The position numbers and the translations under genes are program-made. From Microbacterium oleivorans NBRC 103075 (GTDB lineage: Bacteria; Actinomycetota; Actinomycetes; Actinomycetales; Microbacteriaceae): 64,000 nt of DNA. The notes beneath the pieces are model-generated. The model searched no databases. It was not told the DNA's origin and worked only from the letters and a program-made list of their open reading frames with translations. Position 1 is the stretch's first letter; every line of letters starts with the position of its first letter. Shown one piece after another: positions 34,189-42,873 of the stretch. The stretch is from positions 97,691-161,690 of the forward strand of contig NZ_BCRG01000008.1 of assembly GCF_001552475.1 (NCBI RefSeq), written 5' to 3'.

Positions 34189-35372
34189 CCCGCGGCGAGC
34201 GCCGCGGTCGGCGACTGCCGCGCCGCATGGATGGACGGTGCGAGTCCGGCGAGCGCCCCCGTGACGAGGGATGCCGTCACGCCGAGGACGATCGTCGCCA
34301 CGGGGATGACCACCGGCCACCCCTGCGTGGCACTCCACAGCACCGTGCCGAGCAGCCCGAGCGATACCCCCAGGAGCCCGCCCATCGAGCAGAGGACCAC
34401 TGCTTCGACGAGGAACTGCGACCGGATCTGCCCCCGATGCGCACCGAGCGCCCGGCGCAGCCCGATCTCACTCCGGCGCTCGAGCACCGAGACGAACATC
34501 GTGTTCGCGATACCGATCCCGCCGATGAGGAGGGCGATCCCGGCCAGGGTGAGGAACAGTCCGTCGAAGTTCGCCTGGGCGGCATCCTTCGCGGCGAGCA
34601 CGGCCGACGGGCGACTGACCTGCACCATGCCGGCGGCCCCCGGCGAGAGCGTCGCGGCGACGACGGGCCGGAGCGCCTCGATCTGCGACTCGGCGCCGGT
34701 GAGATAGGCGACGGTGGGGGCACCGTCGAAGCCGAGCCAGTGCCGGGCGGCCGCGTCGCTGACGAGCACGGCCGACTGCAGGTCGGGCGCGAGAGGGGTG
34801 TCCTTCAGAATGCCGACGACCTGGAAGGGGATGCCGCCGAGGTCGATCGACACGGCGCGGTCGGGGAGCCGTGAGAGTCCGAGCCGGTCTGCGGCATCCG
34901 AACCGAGCACGACGACCGGCATCGGGTCGTCGCCGAGCCACCGCCCCTCTGCCAGCTCGCCGCGGAGCACGCCGAGGAGGTCGCCCGTCACGGCGAGGGT
35001 CGTGATACCGCTCTCGACGTAGTCGCGGAGTGCGTTGCTCCGTACTCCCGCATGCGCGTTTCCGACCGTGGCGGCGTCCGAGACCGGACCGATCCGCTGC
35101 AGCATGCCGCGCGACTCGGGAGGGAGCGGGATCGGCTCACCGTCGACGCCCACCCTCGGATCGGCGCGCAGCAGGTTCGCGCCGAGCTTCGTGAGTTCCT
35201 GATCGAGCGCGGCCTGCGACGACGCGGGCAGAGCGGTGACCGTCACCAGGGTGGCGATCCCGATGGCGACTCCGAGCGAGGCCAGTACGGCGCGCAGCGG
35301 GCGGGTGAACAGCCCCACGGTGCCGAGGGCGAGAAGGTCCCGGATGCCGAGGCGAGGCCGGCGGTCAGACAT
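34185..35372 (-). CDS. MacB/FtsX-family ABC transporter permease
   Basis: A 395-residue membrane protein with the MacB layout: one N-terminal helix ([20 protein letters not shown]), a large extracytoplasmic domain with [17 protein letters not shown] and [14 protein letters not shown], then three C-terminal helices, with [31 protein letters not shown] as the family signature region. It overlaps the ATPase gene by 8 bp and the kinase gene by 4 bp. With the adaptor and lipoprotein it would form an exporter of peptides, antimicrobial compounds or lipids. The substrate is unknown. Confidence 0.9.
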   Translation of the reverse strand: MSDRRPRLGIRDLLALGTVGLFTRPLRAVLASLGVAIGIATLVTVTALPASSQAALDQELTKLGANLLRADPRVGVDGEPIPLPPESRGMLQRIGPVSDAATVGNAHAGVRSNALRDYVESGITTLAVTGDLLGVLRGELAEGRWLGDDPMPVVVLGSDAADRLGLSRLPDRAVSIDLGGIPFQVVGILKDTPLAPDLQSAVLVSDAAARHWLGFDGAPTVAYLTGAESQIEALRPVVAATLSPGAAGMVQVSRPSAVLAAKDAAQANFDGLFLTLAGIALLIGGIGIANTMFVSVLERRSEIGLRRALGAHRGQIRSQFLVEAVVLCSMGGLLGVSLGLLGTVLWSATQGWPVVIPVATIVLGVTASLVTGALAGLAPSIHAARQSPTAALAAG

Positions 35373-36069
35373 GAGCGACCTCCTCGTCGGCGGGGGCGGC
35401 CGTGTCCGCCACGATCCCGCCGTCGCGGAGTTCGATGCGACGCGGCATCCGTTCGGCCAAGCCGGCGTCGTGGGTGATGACCACGACGGTGGTGCCCTCC
35501 CGGTTGAGCCGCTCGAGGAGGTCGACGATGCGTTCGCCGTTGGCGCTGTCGAGCGCGCCGGTCGGCTCGTCGGCCAGGACCACGAGCGGCTCGGTGACGA
35601 TCGCGCGGGCGATGGCGACGCGCTGGCGCTCCCCGCCGGAGAGGTCGCGAGCGCGGTGCGAGAGGCGGTGAGCCAACCCGACCCGCTCGAGCGCCGCTCG
35701 GGCGCGATCGCGTCGGAGTCGCCGCGGCACGCCGCTGTAGAGGAGCGCCGTCGCGACGTTGTCTTCGGCGCTCACGCCGTCGGTCAGGTGGAAGCTCTGG
35801 AAGACGAAGCCGATCGTCCGTCCCCGCAGGGTGGAGAGCGCTCGATCGTCGAGGTCGTCCGTATCTATCCCACCGACCCGGACGGTTCCGCTCGTGGGCC
35901 GGTCGAGGGTACCGAGGACGTTCAGGAGCGTCGACTTGCCGGCGCCGGACCTTCCGACGATCGCGACGATCTCGCCCGCGTCGATCCGGAGCGACACGTC
36001 CCGCAGTGCTGCGACGCCGCCCGGATGGACGCGGCCCACGCGATCGAGCTCGAGGGCGGGGGTGGTCAT
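35365..36069 (-). CDS. MacB/LolD-type ABC transporter ATP-binding protein
   Basis: A 234-residue ATPase. Walker A is GRSGAGKST (around residue 39), the Q-loop is FVFQSFHL, the ABC signature is LSGGERQR, Walker B is [12 protein letters not shown], and the H-loop is VVITHD. The ADEPTGALD form is characteristic of the MacB/LolD group. It overlaps the adaptor gene by 4 bp and the permease by 8 bp, and powers that permease. Confidence 0.93.
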   Translation of the reverse strand: MTTPALELDRVGRVHPGGVAALRDVSLRIDAGEIVAIVGRSGAGKSTLLNVLGTLDRPTSGTVRVGGIDTDDLDDRALSTLRGRTIGFVFQSFHLTDGVSAEDNVATALLYSGVPRRLRRDRARAALERVGLAHRLSHRARDLSGGERQRVAIARAIVTEPLVVLADEPTGALDSANGERIVDLLERLNREGTTVVVITHDAGLAERMPRRIELRDGGIVADTAAPADEEVAHV

Positions 36070-37118
36070 CGTGCGGTCACCACCGTCATGTCGGCGGTGA
36101 TGCCGTCGCCGGCCACTTCGACGCGGCCGTCTGCGATGAGCCCGATCGTGACGGCGTGCAGCCGCCCGGACTCGTCCTGCAGCGCGTACCCGCCCTCGGC
36201 GAGCGCGATGAGTGCAGGCACGGGGGCGATGAGCACGTCGGTGACGGTCTTCGTCACGACGCGGACGACGACGGCCCCGGCATCCACCTCGGCGACAGCC
36301 TTCTGGTCGGCGATGTCGACCGTGGCGCGCACCTGGGACTGCGCGCCCTCCCCCGCCGTGCCGACGTCGCGGATCGTGCCCTTCAGCACCCGGCCGTCGG
36401 GCAGCTCGACCTCCGCCGCAGCCCCGGCACCCACGAGTCCCGCGTCGCCGGCAGGCACGGCCGCCTCGACGATCCTCGTGGTCGTCGACGCGGTGAACGG
36501 CGTCCCGGCCGCGGCGTCGCCGAGCCGGGCCGTCACCTTCGCGACGCGGCTGTCGGCGGCGAGGACGACGACGTCCGTCGGAGCGATGTCTCCCGTCCGC
36601 TCGAGGCCGAGCGAGGTCTGCCAGGCACGGACAGCGGTGCGGAACGCACTGTTCGTCCGCGCGTCCTTCGGGTCGGCCCGCTGCAGGTAGCCGAGCTCCA
36701 TGAGGTTCTCCGCGACCATGCTGACGTCGGCACCGGTCATGCCCCACGAGGTCAGGGGGCGGTAGAGCGCCGTCTTCCCGATGAGCACCGGGATGGGGAG
36801 GTCGTCAACGCGGAGCGCCGTCGCCCCTCGACCGAGGTCGGCGCCGGGCGCCGGCAACCAGGTGATCGTGCCCTTGGCCTTGACCGACACGGGCTCGGCG
36901 CCGCCGAACCCGATCGATCCGTCCAGGGTCGCGGTCACCGACAGGTCGCCCCGCTCGATCACGGCTGTCGCTCGCTCCGTCTGCGGCGACGGCGCGGCCT
37001 TCGGGGACTGCTCGCTCGCGCTCGTCACAGCGGCCACCCCGCCCGCGCCGAGGAGAAGAGTCGCCCCGACAGCGGCTGCCGCGACGGCGAAGGTGCGACG
37101 GCGCCGATCGCGGCTCAT
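36066..37118 (-). CDS. Membrane-fusion adaptor-like protein with peptidoglycan-binding-type domain
   Basis: A 350-residue protein with an uncleaved N-terminal anchor ([17 protein letters not shown]). Two lipoyl/barrel-like segments ([19 protein letters not shown] near the start; [21 protein letters not shown] near the end) flank a helical region that resembles a PG-binding-1 fold ([20 protein letters not shown], then a helix ending in GLERTGDI). This layout is common in Gram-positive adaptors of MacB-like exporters. The ATG at 37118 is chosen because it overlaps the lipoprotein stop (ATGA). It probably links the ABC pair to the cell wall. Confidence 0.85.
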   Translation of the reverse strand: MSRDRRRRTFAVAAAAVGATLLLGAGGVAAVTSASEQSPKAAPSPQTERATAVIERGDLSVTATLDGSIGFGGAEPVSVKAKGTITWLPAPGADLGRGATALRVDDLPIPVLIGKTALYRPLTSWGMTGADVSMVAENLMELGYLQRADPKDARTNSAFRTAVRAWQTSLGLERTGDIAPTDVVVLAADSRVAKVTARLGDAAAGTPFTASTTTRIVEAAVPAGDAGLVGAGAAAEVELPDGRVLKGTIRDVGTAGEGAQSQVRATVDIADQKAVAEVDAGAVVVRVVTKTVTDVLIAPVPALIALAEGGYALQDESGRLHAVTIGLIADGRVEVAGDGITADMTVVTAR

Positions 37119-37738
37119 CGGGCGCCGCCCGAAACGTCGGCGACGCACCCGTCGACCTTCGCCATGCCGAGCGAGATCGACGTCGAGTCGTTCTGCTCAC
37201 CGCCGAAAGCGAAGGTGATCTGTCCGAACTCGTCGGCGGGGGTGATCTCGACGTAACGGACGCCAGCGGCGTGCAGGCAGTCGACCACCTTCTGCGCGAA
37301 CCGCAGCGCGTCGGGGTTCTGCGCGTCGAGCTCGTGCGGCGGCAACGGGGCGAATTTCATGCAGAACGCCTCCGCCTCCGCGGCGGCGACGGGGTCGTCG
37401 TTCGTCGCGACGCCCACACCACTGTCCTGGCCGCCCGTGATCGTCGCCTTCGGCATCCGATCGGCGAGGCATCGCTCGCGAGGCTGCCACGCCGCCTCGC
37501 TCTCCTCATCGGTCATGTCGAGGCGCAGCCGTACCGGCTCGCCGTACTCGGCGATCAGCGGGTCCTCCGTCGCCGTCTTCTCGGGCGCCGCCGTCTCGAG
37601 GCTCGCGATCTGATCGTCCGGAACGGGGGCGGCATCCTGGCCCTGCGGCGCAGCGCCGGCTACACAGCCGGTCGCGAACAGCACGGTCAGCGCGATACCG
37701 ACGAGGGCACCCAGGGGGCGGGTCGAATGGCGGAACAT
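37115..37738 (-). CDS. Secreted lipoprotein, exporter-operon leader gene
   Basis: A 207-residue protein with a short basic start, a hydrophobic core and a lipobox-like FATGC (Cys25), so it is probably lipid-anchored outside the membrane. The mature part has four further Cys (in RCLAD, FCMKF, DCLHA and DGCVA), which suggests two disulfides. I do not recognise the domain. GGAGA precedes the ATG at 37738. It is the first gene of a five-gene operon with an adaptor, MacB-like ABC pair and sensor kinase. It may be the ligand-binding or sensing part of that system. Confidence 0.82.
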   Translation of the reverse strand: MFRHSTRPLGALVGIALTVLFATGCVAGAAPQGQDAAPVPDDQIASLETAAPEKTATEDPLIAEYGEPVRLRLDMTDEESEAAWQPRERCLADRMPKATITGGQDSGVGVATNDDPVAAAEAEAFCMKFAPLPPHELDAQNPDALRFAQKVVDCLHAAGVRYVEITPADEFGQITFAFGGEQNDSTSISLGMAKVDGCVADVSGGAR

Positions 37739-37779
37739 GGTTCTCCGATCTCTGTCGTCGCCTCCACAGTGATCGCCGG

Positions 37780-37798
37780 TTGTGAGGGGATTGTGAGG
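37780..37798. promoter_or_regulatory. Candidate OmpR-type response-regulator site (11-bp-spaced direct repeats)
   Basis: TTGTGAGG occurs at 37780-37787 and 37791-37798, one DNA turn apart. It lies in the 111-bp divergent region between the exporter operon and its putative regulator gene. Two half-sites spaced like this are typical of OmpR/PhoB-family binding. Confidence 0.5.
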
Positions 37799-37836
37799 AT
37801 GCGGTGCCGAGACCGTCGGCGTTCCGGTCGCCCGCC

Positions 37837-37842
37837 TACAGT
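37837..37842 (+). promoter_or_regulatory. Leaderless-type -10 box
   Basis: TACAGT lies 7 bp before the GTG at 37850, with no ribosome site. Confidence 0.5.
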
Positions 37843-37849
37843 CGATGAC

Positions 37850-38539
37850 GTGGCCCGCATCGTGATCGTCGAGGACGACGAACTGCAGTCCGAGCTCATC
37901 CGCCGCTACCTGGAGCGCGAACGTCACGATGTGCATGTCATCGGCGACGGAGCGGCTGCGCTGGCCGCGATCCGTGCGTCCTCACCCGACCTGCTGATCG
38001 TGGATGTGATGTTGCCGGGACTCGATGGACTCACCCTCTGCCGCACGCTCCGCGAGGAGATGTACGACCTACCGATCCTGATCCTCACGGCGCGATCGAC
38101 CGAGAACGATCTGCTCCTCGGCCTCGAGCTCGGCGCCGACGACTACGTCACGAAGCCCTACAGCCCGCGCGAGCTCGTCGGCCGCGTCCGCGCGCTGCTG
38201 CGGCGGGCGCTGCCGACCACGACGACCCGACCCGACGTGGTTGTGGGGGACCTCGTCGTGGACCCCGAACGCCGGACGGTGACCGTCGACGCCCGGCCCG
38301 TGGAACTGACGCGTGCCGAATTCGATCTGCTGCTCGTGTTCGCCACCCAGGCGGGGATCGTCCTCAGCCGGTCGCAACTCCTCGACCACCTGCATGGCTC
38401 CGACCGGTGGATCGGGCCGCGCACCATCGACACCCACGTGAAGAACCTGCGGCTGAAGATCGAGAACGACCCGCAGCGGCCCGCGAGGATCGTCACCGTG
38501 CACGGCGTGGGGTACAAGCTCGAGTCCGCCTCGGCCTGA
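37850..38539 (+). CDS. OmpR/PhoB-family response regulator
   Basis: A 229-residue regulator with a GTG start. The receiver carries the acidic pair IVEDDE, phospho-acceptor Asp52 in IVDVMLPGLDG, and Lys in YVTKPYSPREL. The C-terminal winged helix has the usual LTRAEFDLLLVF strand and helix, the RSQLLDHLHG recognition region, TIDTHVKNLRLKIE and a VHGVGYKLE ending. It is divergent from the exporter operon whose last gene is a histidine kinase. The two are very probably a cognate pair that responds to an envelope signal, with repeats at 37780-37798 as the likely target. Confidence 0.92.
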   Translation: MARIVIVEDDELQSELIRRYLERERHDVHVIGDGAAALAAIRASSPDLLIVDVMLPGLDGLTLCRTLREEMYDLPILILTARSTENDLLLGLELGADDYVTKPYSPRELVGRVRALLRRALPTTTTRPDVVVGDLVVDPERRTVTVDARPVELTRAEFDLLLVFATQAGIVLSRSQLLDHLHGSDRWIGPRTIDTHVKNLRLKIENDPQRPARIVTVHGVGYKLESASA

Positions 38540-38587
38540 GCGTCGCCGCGAGCGCAGACGTTGCTTCCCGGCATCCTTCGGTCCTGT

Positions 38588-38612
38588 TAGATTTTTCGGT
38601 ATGCCGAAAAAT
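38588..38612 (+). promoter_or_regulatory. Promoter and metalloregulator operator over the Nramp start codon
   Basis: TAGATT (38588-38593) lies 7 bp before the ATG at 38601. A perfect 9-bp inverted repeat (ATTTTTCGG at 38591-38599 and CCGAAAAAT at 38604-38612, 4-base centre) overlaps both the -10 and the start codon. Bound regulator would block initiation. The DtxR-family gene two positions downstream is the obvious candidate. Confidence 0.75.
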
Positions 38613-39881
38613 GTGCTCGTGGAGTCGCCCCGGGTGCGCGGTCCCCGCGCGGCCTGGCTGCTCGGACCGGCGCTCGTCGCGGGAGTGGCGTACCTCGATC
38701 CGGGCAACGTCGCGAGCAACATGACCGCCGGCGCCCGATACGGCTACCTCCTCGTCTGGGTTGTCGTACTCGGCAACGTCATGGCCTGGCTGATCCAGTA
38801 CCTGTCGGCGAAGCTCGGCATCGTGACGGGGCGGAGCCTGCCCGAACTCCTCGGCGCCCGCCTCCGCAGTCACACTGCCCGCCGCGCGTACTGGCTGCAG
38901 GCCGAACTCGTGGCGATGGCCACCGACGTCGCCGAGATCATCGGCGGTGCGGTCGCCCTGTGGCTGCTGTTCGGGGTGCCGCTCGTCTGGGGCGGGCTCA
39001 TCACGGGCGCCGTGTCGATCGTCCTGCTGCTCGTCCAGTCCCGCGGCGGTGCGCGTCCGTTCGAGTTCGTCATCATCGGGCTGATGGCGATCATCGTCCT
39101 CGGCTTCACCTACGGCGTCTTCGTCGGCCCGCCCGAGGCCGCCGGCGTCGTCGAGGGTCTCCTCCCCCGCTTCGACGGCGCCGACTCGGTGCTGCTGGCG
39201 GCCTCCATCCTCGGCGCGACGATCATGCCGCACGCGATCTACGCGCACAGCTCGCTCGCCCGCGACCGGTTCCGGCCCGTCGACGGACGGACGAGGACGG
39301 ATGCCGCGGCCGCCGACGCCGCCATCGACACCCGCCGCGTGCTCCGCGCCACCCGCTGGGACGTGACGATCGCCCTCGCGATCGCGGGGACCGTGAACCT
39401 CTGCATCCTGCTGCTCGCCGCGGCGAACCTCGACGGGGTGCCCGGCACCGACAGCCTCGAGGGCGCGTACGCCGCGCTGCAGTCCGGGATCGGGCCGGTC
39501 GTCGCCACCCTCTTCGCGATCGGCCTGTTCGCGAGCGGCCTGGCGAGCAGCGCTGTCGGCGCCTACGCGGGAGCGGAGATCATGCAGGGGCTGTTGCGCG
39601 TCCGCATCCCGCTCCTCGTTCGCCGCCTCGTGACGCTCCTGCCGGCGCTCGTGATCCTCGCGGTCGGTGTCGACCCCACGTTCGCGCTGATCCTCAGCCA
39701 GGTGGTCTTGAGCTTCGGCATCCCGTTCGCGCTCATTCCCCTCGTCGCGCTGACAGCGAAGGCCGACCTGCTGGGCGGGTACCGCAACCGCGCGTGGACG
39801 ACGGCCGCCGGCATCCTCGCGTCGGTCTTCCTGGTCGCGCTCAACGGGCTGCTGCTCTGGCTCACCCTGTTCGGCGGATAA
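38601..39881 (+). CDS. mntH: Nramp-family divalent metal (Mn2+/Fe2+) transporter
   Basis: A 426-residue proton-coupled importer with eleven or so helices. The metal-site motif of helix 1 is YLDPGNVASNM; helix 6 carries IMPHAIYAHS, a normal variant of the MPH motif. The start at 38601 is fixed by a -10 box 7 bp upstream and by the family alignment. The start codon sits at the centre of a 22-bp palindrome. The adjacent DtxR-family gene suggests manganese-dependent repression. The symbol mntH is used on family and context grounds; iron transport cannot be excluded. Confidence 0.92.
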   Translation: MPKNVLVESPRVRGPRAAWLLGPALVAGVAYLDPGNVASNMTAGARYGYLLVWVVVLGNVMAWLIQYLSAKLGIVTGRSLPELLGARLRSHTARRAYWLQAELVAMATDVAEIIGGAVALWLLFGVPLVWGGLITGAVSIVLLLVQSRGGARPFEFVIIGLMAIIVLGFTYGVFVGPPEAAGVVEGLLPRFDGADSVLLAASILGATIMPHAIYAHSSLARDRFRPVDGRTRTDAAAADAAIDTRRVLRATRWDVTIALAIAGTVNLCILLLAAANLDGVPGTDSLEGAYAALQSGIGPVVATLFAIGLFASGLASSAVGAYAGAEIMQGLLRVRIPLLVRRLVTLLPALVILAVGVDPTFALILSQVVLSFGIPFALIPLVALTAKADLLGGYRNRAWTTAAGILASVFLVALNGLLLWLTLFGG

Positions 39882-39884
39882 TCT
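39879..39884 (+). promoter_or_regulatory. Leaderless-type -10 box
   Basis: TAATCT lies 7 bp before the GTG at 39892 and includes the TAA stop of mntH. It gives the regulator its own promoter. The palindrome seen at mntH is absent here. Confidence 0.5.
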
Positions 39885-39891
39885 GGGGTCC

Positions 39892-40530
39892 GTGCCCGCG
39901 TCCACGGTCGACGACTACCTGAAGACGATCTACCACTACACCGAGTGGCAGAGCGATCCCGTCACCCCGTCGGTGCTGGCCGGCGAACTCGGACTCGCGC
40001 CCTCGTCGGTGACCGAGATGGTCAAGAAGCTCGCGGCCCAGGGCCTCGTGTCGCACCGTCCGTACGGTCCGATCTCGCTGACGGATGCCGGGACCCGCCG
40101 CGCGACCGCGGTCATCCGCCGGCATCGCCTCATCGAGACGTGGCTCGTCCGCGAGTTCGACTACGCATGGGACGAGGTGCACGACGAGGCCGAGGTGCTC
40201 GAGCACACGATCAGCGACCGCCTCCTCGCGGGGATCGACGCGCGCCTCGATCACCCCCGGTTCGACCCTCACGGCGACGCGATCCCCGGCCCCGACGGAT
40301 CCGTCGAGCGGGAGCCGTTCGTCCTCCTCGCCGAGGCGACGATCGGCCACACCGGTCGGGTGTTGCGGGTCTCGGACCGCGACCCCGCGCTCCTCCGCAC
40401 GCTCGAAGAGCGCGGTCTCGACGTCGGCCACACCGTCACCGCAACGGGCCGCGACGCCGTTCAGGTCGATGGCGGCCCGACGATCGATCTGCCGCCCGCT
40501 GCCGCGCAGGCAGTCTGGCTCACCGCCTGA
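39892..40530 (+). CDS. DtxR/MntR-family metal-dependent repressor
   Basis: A 212-residue regulator with a GTG start. The N-terminal winged helix has TVDDYLKTIYHYTEW and a recognition helix in LAPSSVTEMVKKLAAQGLV. The dimerisation/metal domain has HRLIETWL, WDEVHDEAEVLEHTIS and a final HPRFDPHGD (His and Glu ligands). An SH3-like FeoA domain follows (TGRVLRVSDRD onward). It has 10 bp between its GTG and the mntH stop. It most likely senses Mn2+ (or Fe2+) and represses mntH through the palindrome at 38591-38612. Confidence 0.92.
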   Translation: MPASTVDDYLKTIYHYTEWQSDPVTPSVLAGELGLAPSSVTEMVKKLAAQGLVSHRPYGPISLTDAGTRRATAVIRRHRLIETWLVREFDYAWDEVHDEAEVLEHTISDRLLAGIDARLDHPRFDPHGDAIPGPDGSVEREPFVLLAEATIGHTGRVLRVSDRDPALLRTLEERGLDVGHTVTATGRDAVQVDGGPTIDLPPAAAQAVWLTA

Positions 40531-40533
40531 GAT

Positions 40534-40878
40534 TCAGGCCGCGCTCTTGCCGGGTCGGCGAAGCGCCGCCTGCACCCAGAACTGCAGCCGCGAGTGCTCG
40601 GGATCGAGGGTGACCCGCAACCAGCTGAGCCCCATCGACCGTTCGCCCATGTGCGAGCGCTCCGCGTCGGGCTCGGCGAGCAGGGCAGCATCCTCGTCGT
40701 TCCGCACTCGCACCAGCAGGGATTCGCCCCGGAAGACGGCGACTGCCATCGAGTCGTCGACCATGAGCGCGACGGCTCCGAACATCGAGATCTCCCGGAC
40801 CGCCCGATCGCCGATGATCGCCCGGGCCTCGTCCAGGATCTCGCGCACCTCAGGCATCACTGCCACCCGATCCGCCAT
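40534..40878 (-). CDS. TfoX N-terminal-domain protein
   Basis: A 114-residue protein with the TfoX-N/YjhX-like alpha-beta layout: a helical start (VREILDEARAII), then REISMFGAVALMVDDSMAVAVF with the MFG strand typical of the family, and a C-terminal WLRVTLDPEHS segment. The start at 40878 is strongly supported by AGGAGG 5 bp upstream; the open frame extends further but without a ribosome site. In enteric bacteria TfoX regulates competence, but stand-alone N-domain proteins in actinobacteria have no proven role. Confidence 0.85.
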   Translation of the reverse strand: MADRVAVMPEVREILDEARAIIGDRAVREISMFGAVALMVDDSMAVAVFRGESLLVRVRNDEDAALLAEPDAERSHMGERSMGLSWLRVTLDPEHSRLQFWVQAALRRPGKSAA

Positions 40879-41079
40879 GTCGCCTCCTGCGTCCATCCGT
40901 AGTGGGTCAGATGCCCCGGGGCAAGGGCCGCCCCGCCTCACGGCGAACTGTTCGCACGGCCGACCCGCGGCATCCCGCCCCTCCCGCCCCACCGGGACAC
41001 TCGAGTACCACCGATCGTGCATCCGTCACACGCAGGCAACCACAAGAGCGCGTCAGCGCACGCAGGCGCCCCTCGAGCG
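40879..41079. other. Non-coding gap upstream of the TfoX-N gene
   Basis: About 200 bp with no coding frame of good bias. It contains an imperfect direct repeat rich in GCGTCAGCGCA near 41050, whose second copy runs into the 3' end of the next gene. No clear promoter is visible. Confidence 0.4.
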
Positions 41080-42033
41080 TCAGCGCAAGCGCAGGCGGCG
41101 TCCTTTGAGGTAGGGCCACTCGGCGCGGGTCGCGTGCTCGGCGTAGTGCCACATGCGGGCGCCGACGTCGGGGTCGATCGTGACGCGCGGCGCCCGGACG
41201 AGCACCGGCGACCCTGTGTACGTGTGCGCGGGGCCCCAATACTGCCCGCCCTCGGCCTCGGGGTCGACGAGCGCACGCACCGGCGCCCACGCGCCGCGCT
41301 CCTTCGACTGCGAGACCGCGGCCTGCAGGCCGCCGACGAAGCGCTTGCGTCGCGTCGGCGCGCTCACGCCCGCGATGCGCCGGGTGCGGCCACCGAGCGA
41401 GTATCCGGGGTGCGCGACGAGGCTCGCCACGGGCACGGATGCCGCCCGCAGCCGCCGGTCGGCTTCGAACCCGATCGCCGACGTCGCGACCTTCGACTGC
41501 ACGTATGCACGCCACGGCGTGTAGTTCTCGACGAGATCGGGGTCGACCGGGTCCCAGGGGAACAGCTTCGTCGCGACGGAGCCGAGCCACACCATGCGCC
41601 CACGCGCCGCGGCGAGAGCGGGCAGGAGCGCCCCGGCGAGCGCGTAATGGCCGAGCGCGTTCGTGGCGATGACGAGCTCATGACCGTCCCGGGTGACCTC
41701 GCGCGTCTTCGGCGGGTGCACCATGCCGGCGTTGAACATGACGCCGTGCAGGCCCACTCGTCCCCGGACGGTCGCCGCGGCGGCGCGCACGGAGCCGAGG
41801 TTGCTCGTGTCGAGCGCGAGGGTCTCGAGATCGGCATCCGGCACCTGCGCCAGGATCGCGGCCCGCGCGCGGGACAGCTTCGAGGGATTCCGCGCCGTCA
41901 TGATGACGTGCGCGCCGGCACCGGCGAGCTGCAGGCAGGAAAAGAATCCGAGTCCGGTGTTCGACCCGGTGACGAGGTATCGACGGCCGCTCAGATCGGG
42001 CAGATCGTCGGGGTCCCAGTCATCTCGCGCCAC
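41080..42033 (-). CDS. SDR-family oxidoreductase
   Basis: A 317-residue short-chain dehydrogenase. The cofactor loop is VTGSNTGLG, the NAG motif is in MFNAGMVH, the Ser is in VWLGSVATK, and the catalytic Tyr-Lys pair is in YVQSKVATSA. It resembles retinol-dehydrogenase/protochlorophyllide-reductase-like SDRs, with an extended C-terminus (GGQYWGPAHTYTGSP). The GTG at 42033 is chosen because a TAGGGT box lies 7 bp before it. The substrate is not known, and neighbouring genes give no pathway context. Confidence 0.88.
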   Translation of the reverse strand: MARDDWDPDDLPDLSGRRYLVTGSNTGLGFFSCLQLAGAGAHVIMTARNPSKLSRARAAILAQVPDADLETLALDTSNLGSVRAAAATVRGRVGLHGVMFNAGMVHPPKTREVTRDGHELVIATNALGHYALAGALLPALAAARGRMVWLGSVATKLFPWDPVDPDLVENYTPWRAYVQSKVATSAIGFEADRRLRAASVPVASLVAHPGYSLGGRTRRIAGVSAPTRRKRFVGGLQAAVSQSKERGAWAPVRALVDPEAEGGQYWGPAHTYTGSPVLVRAPRVTIDPDVGARMWHYAEHATRAEWPYLKGRRLRLR

Positions 42034-42040
42034 ACCCTCG

Positions 42041-42046
42041 ACCCTA
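42041..42046 (-). promoter_or_regulatory. Leaderless-type -10 box
   Basis: TAGGGT (minus strand) lies 7 bp before the GTG at 42033. It supports that start for the SDR gene. Confidence 0.5.
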
Positions 42047-42092
42047 CGCTCGGGCGCCACCTCGCGGCATCCCTTCGTGGGAGAGTTGAGGC

Positions 42093-42239
42093 ATGAACGG
42101 ACTCGAGCAGAACCTGCTGTTCGCCGTCGTCGGGCTCTCACTGGTCACGTCGCTGGTGCTCGTCGTGGTGCAGATGGTGCGCCGTCGCGGCAACGACGAT
42201 GACGACCGCAAGCCGTGGGACGACCTCGAGCCGAAGTAG
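42093..42239 (+). CDS. Small single-pass membrane protein (48 aa)
   Basis: Reading from the ATG at 42093 gives MNGLEQNLLF, a hydrophobic helix of about 22 residues (AVVGLSLVTSLVLVVVQMV), a basic RRR stop-transfer, and an acidic DDDD-RKPWDDLEPK tail. It uses third-position G/C almost throughout and ends 3 bp before the convergent pyrE stop, which supports real coding. Only a weak GAGAG purine run precedes it. The family is unknown. It is divergent from the SDR gene. Confidence 0.6.
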   Translation: MNGLEQNLLFAVVGLSLVTSLVLVVVQMVRRRGNDDDDRKPWDDLEPK

Positions 42240-42242
42240 GGA

Positions 42243-42821
42243 TTACTGGGGCTTCAGGCCCAGGTCGTCGAGGTCGATCGCGGCGAGCCACGTGAGGCCC
42301 TCGGCCTCGACGGCGGCCTGCGCACCGGTCTTGCGGTCGACGATGACGGCGACGGCCACGGGCTCGGCACCCTCGCGGCGGAGAGCCTCGACAGCTTTCA
42401 GCGCGGACTGACCGGTGGTCGAGGTGTCTTCGACCACGATGACGCGCTTGCCGACGACATCCGCTCCCTCGACCTGACGGCCGCGGCCGTGATCCTTGGG
42501 CTTTTTGCGCACGACGAACGCGTCGAGCGGTGCATCGGTACGGGCGGATTCGTGCATGACGGCGTTCGCGATCGGGTCGGCGCCGAGCGTCAGACCGCCC
42601 ACCGCGACGATGCCGTCGACGTCGCGGATGAGGTCGAGCATGATCCGGCCGATGGCGGGAGCAGCGCGGTGGTCGAGCGTGAGCTTGCGCATGTCGACGT
42701 AGTACGACGCCTTCTTGCCGCTCGAGAGGGTGAAGTCGCCGTGGAACACGGCCTCCTCCTGAATGAGCGAGATGAGGCTCTGGCGGTCGGCTTCGAGTGC
42801 GGGCGTGGAGGCGACGGTCAC
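42243..42821 (-). CDS. pyrE: Orotate phosphoribosyltransferase
   Basis: A 192-residue enzyme of pyrimidine synthesis that joins orotate to PRPP to give OMP (EC 2.4.2.10). The PRPP motif is VIVVEDTSTTGQSA (around residues 121-134). SSGKKASYYVDMRKLTLD is the conserved orotate-binding strand, and FVVRKKPKDHGRG carries the flexible catalytic loop Lys/His. A GTG start at 42821 with TAGAGT 7 bp upstream gives the normal family length; the longer open frame is not coding-like. It is divergent from the exonuclease gene. Confidence 0.93.
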   Translation of the reverse strand: MTVASTPALEADRQSLISLIQEEAVFHGDFTLSSGKKASYYVDMRKLTLDHRAAPAIGRIMLDLIRDVDGIVAVGGLTLGADPIANAVMHESARTDAPLDAFVVRKKPKDHGRGRQVEGADVVGKRVIVVEDTSTTGQSALKAVEALRREGAEPVAVAVIVDRKTGAQAAVEAEGLTWLAAIDLDDLGLKPQ

Positions 42822-42828
42822 GGGGACC

Positions 42829-42834
42829 ACTCTA
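42829..42834 (-). promoter_or_regulatory. Leaderless-type -10 box of pyrE
   Basis: TAGAGT (minus strand) is 7 bp before the GTG at 42821. Confidence 0.55.
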
Positions 42835-42860
42835 CGACCGGCGGCGTCCGACGCCCGATC

Positions 42861-42866
42861 TAGGCT
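42861..42866 (+). promoter_or_regulatory. Leaderless-type -10 box of the exonuclease III gene
   Basis: TAGGCT lies 7 bp before the ATG at 42874. It sits back to back with the pyrE box, 26 bp away. Confidence 0.55.
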
Positions 42867-42873
42867 GGGAGCC

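Noticed and set aside
38591..38612. Rho-independent terminator
   Set aside because: The palindrome lies on the mntH start codon, directly after a -10 box, not at a gene end. An operator explains it better.
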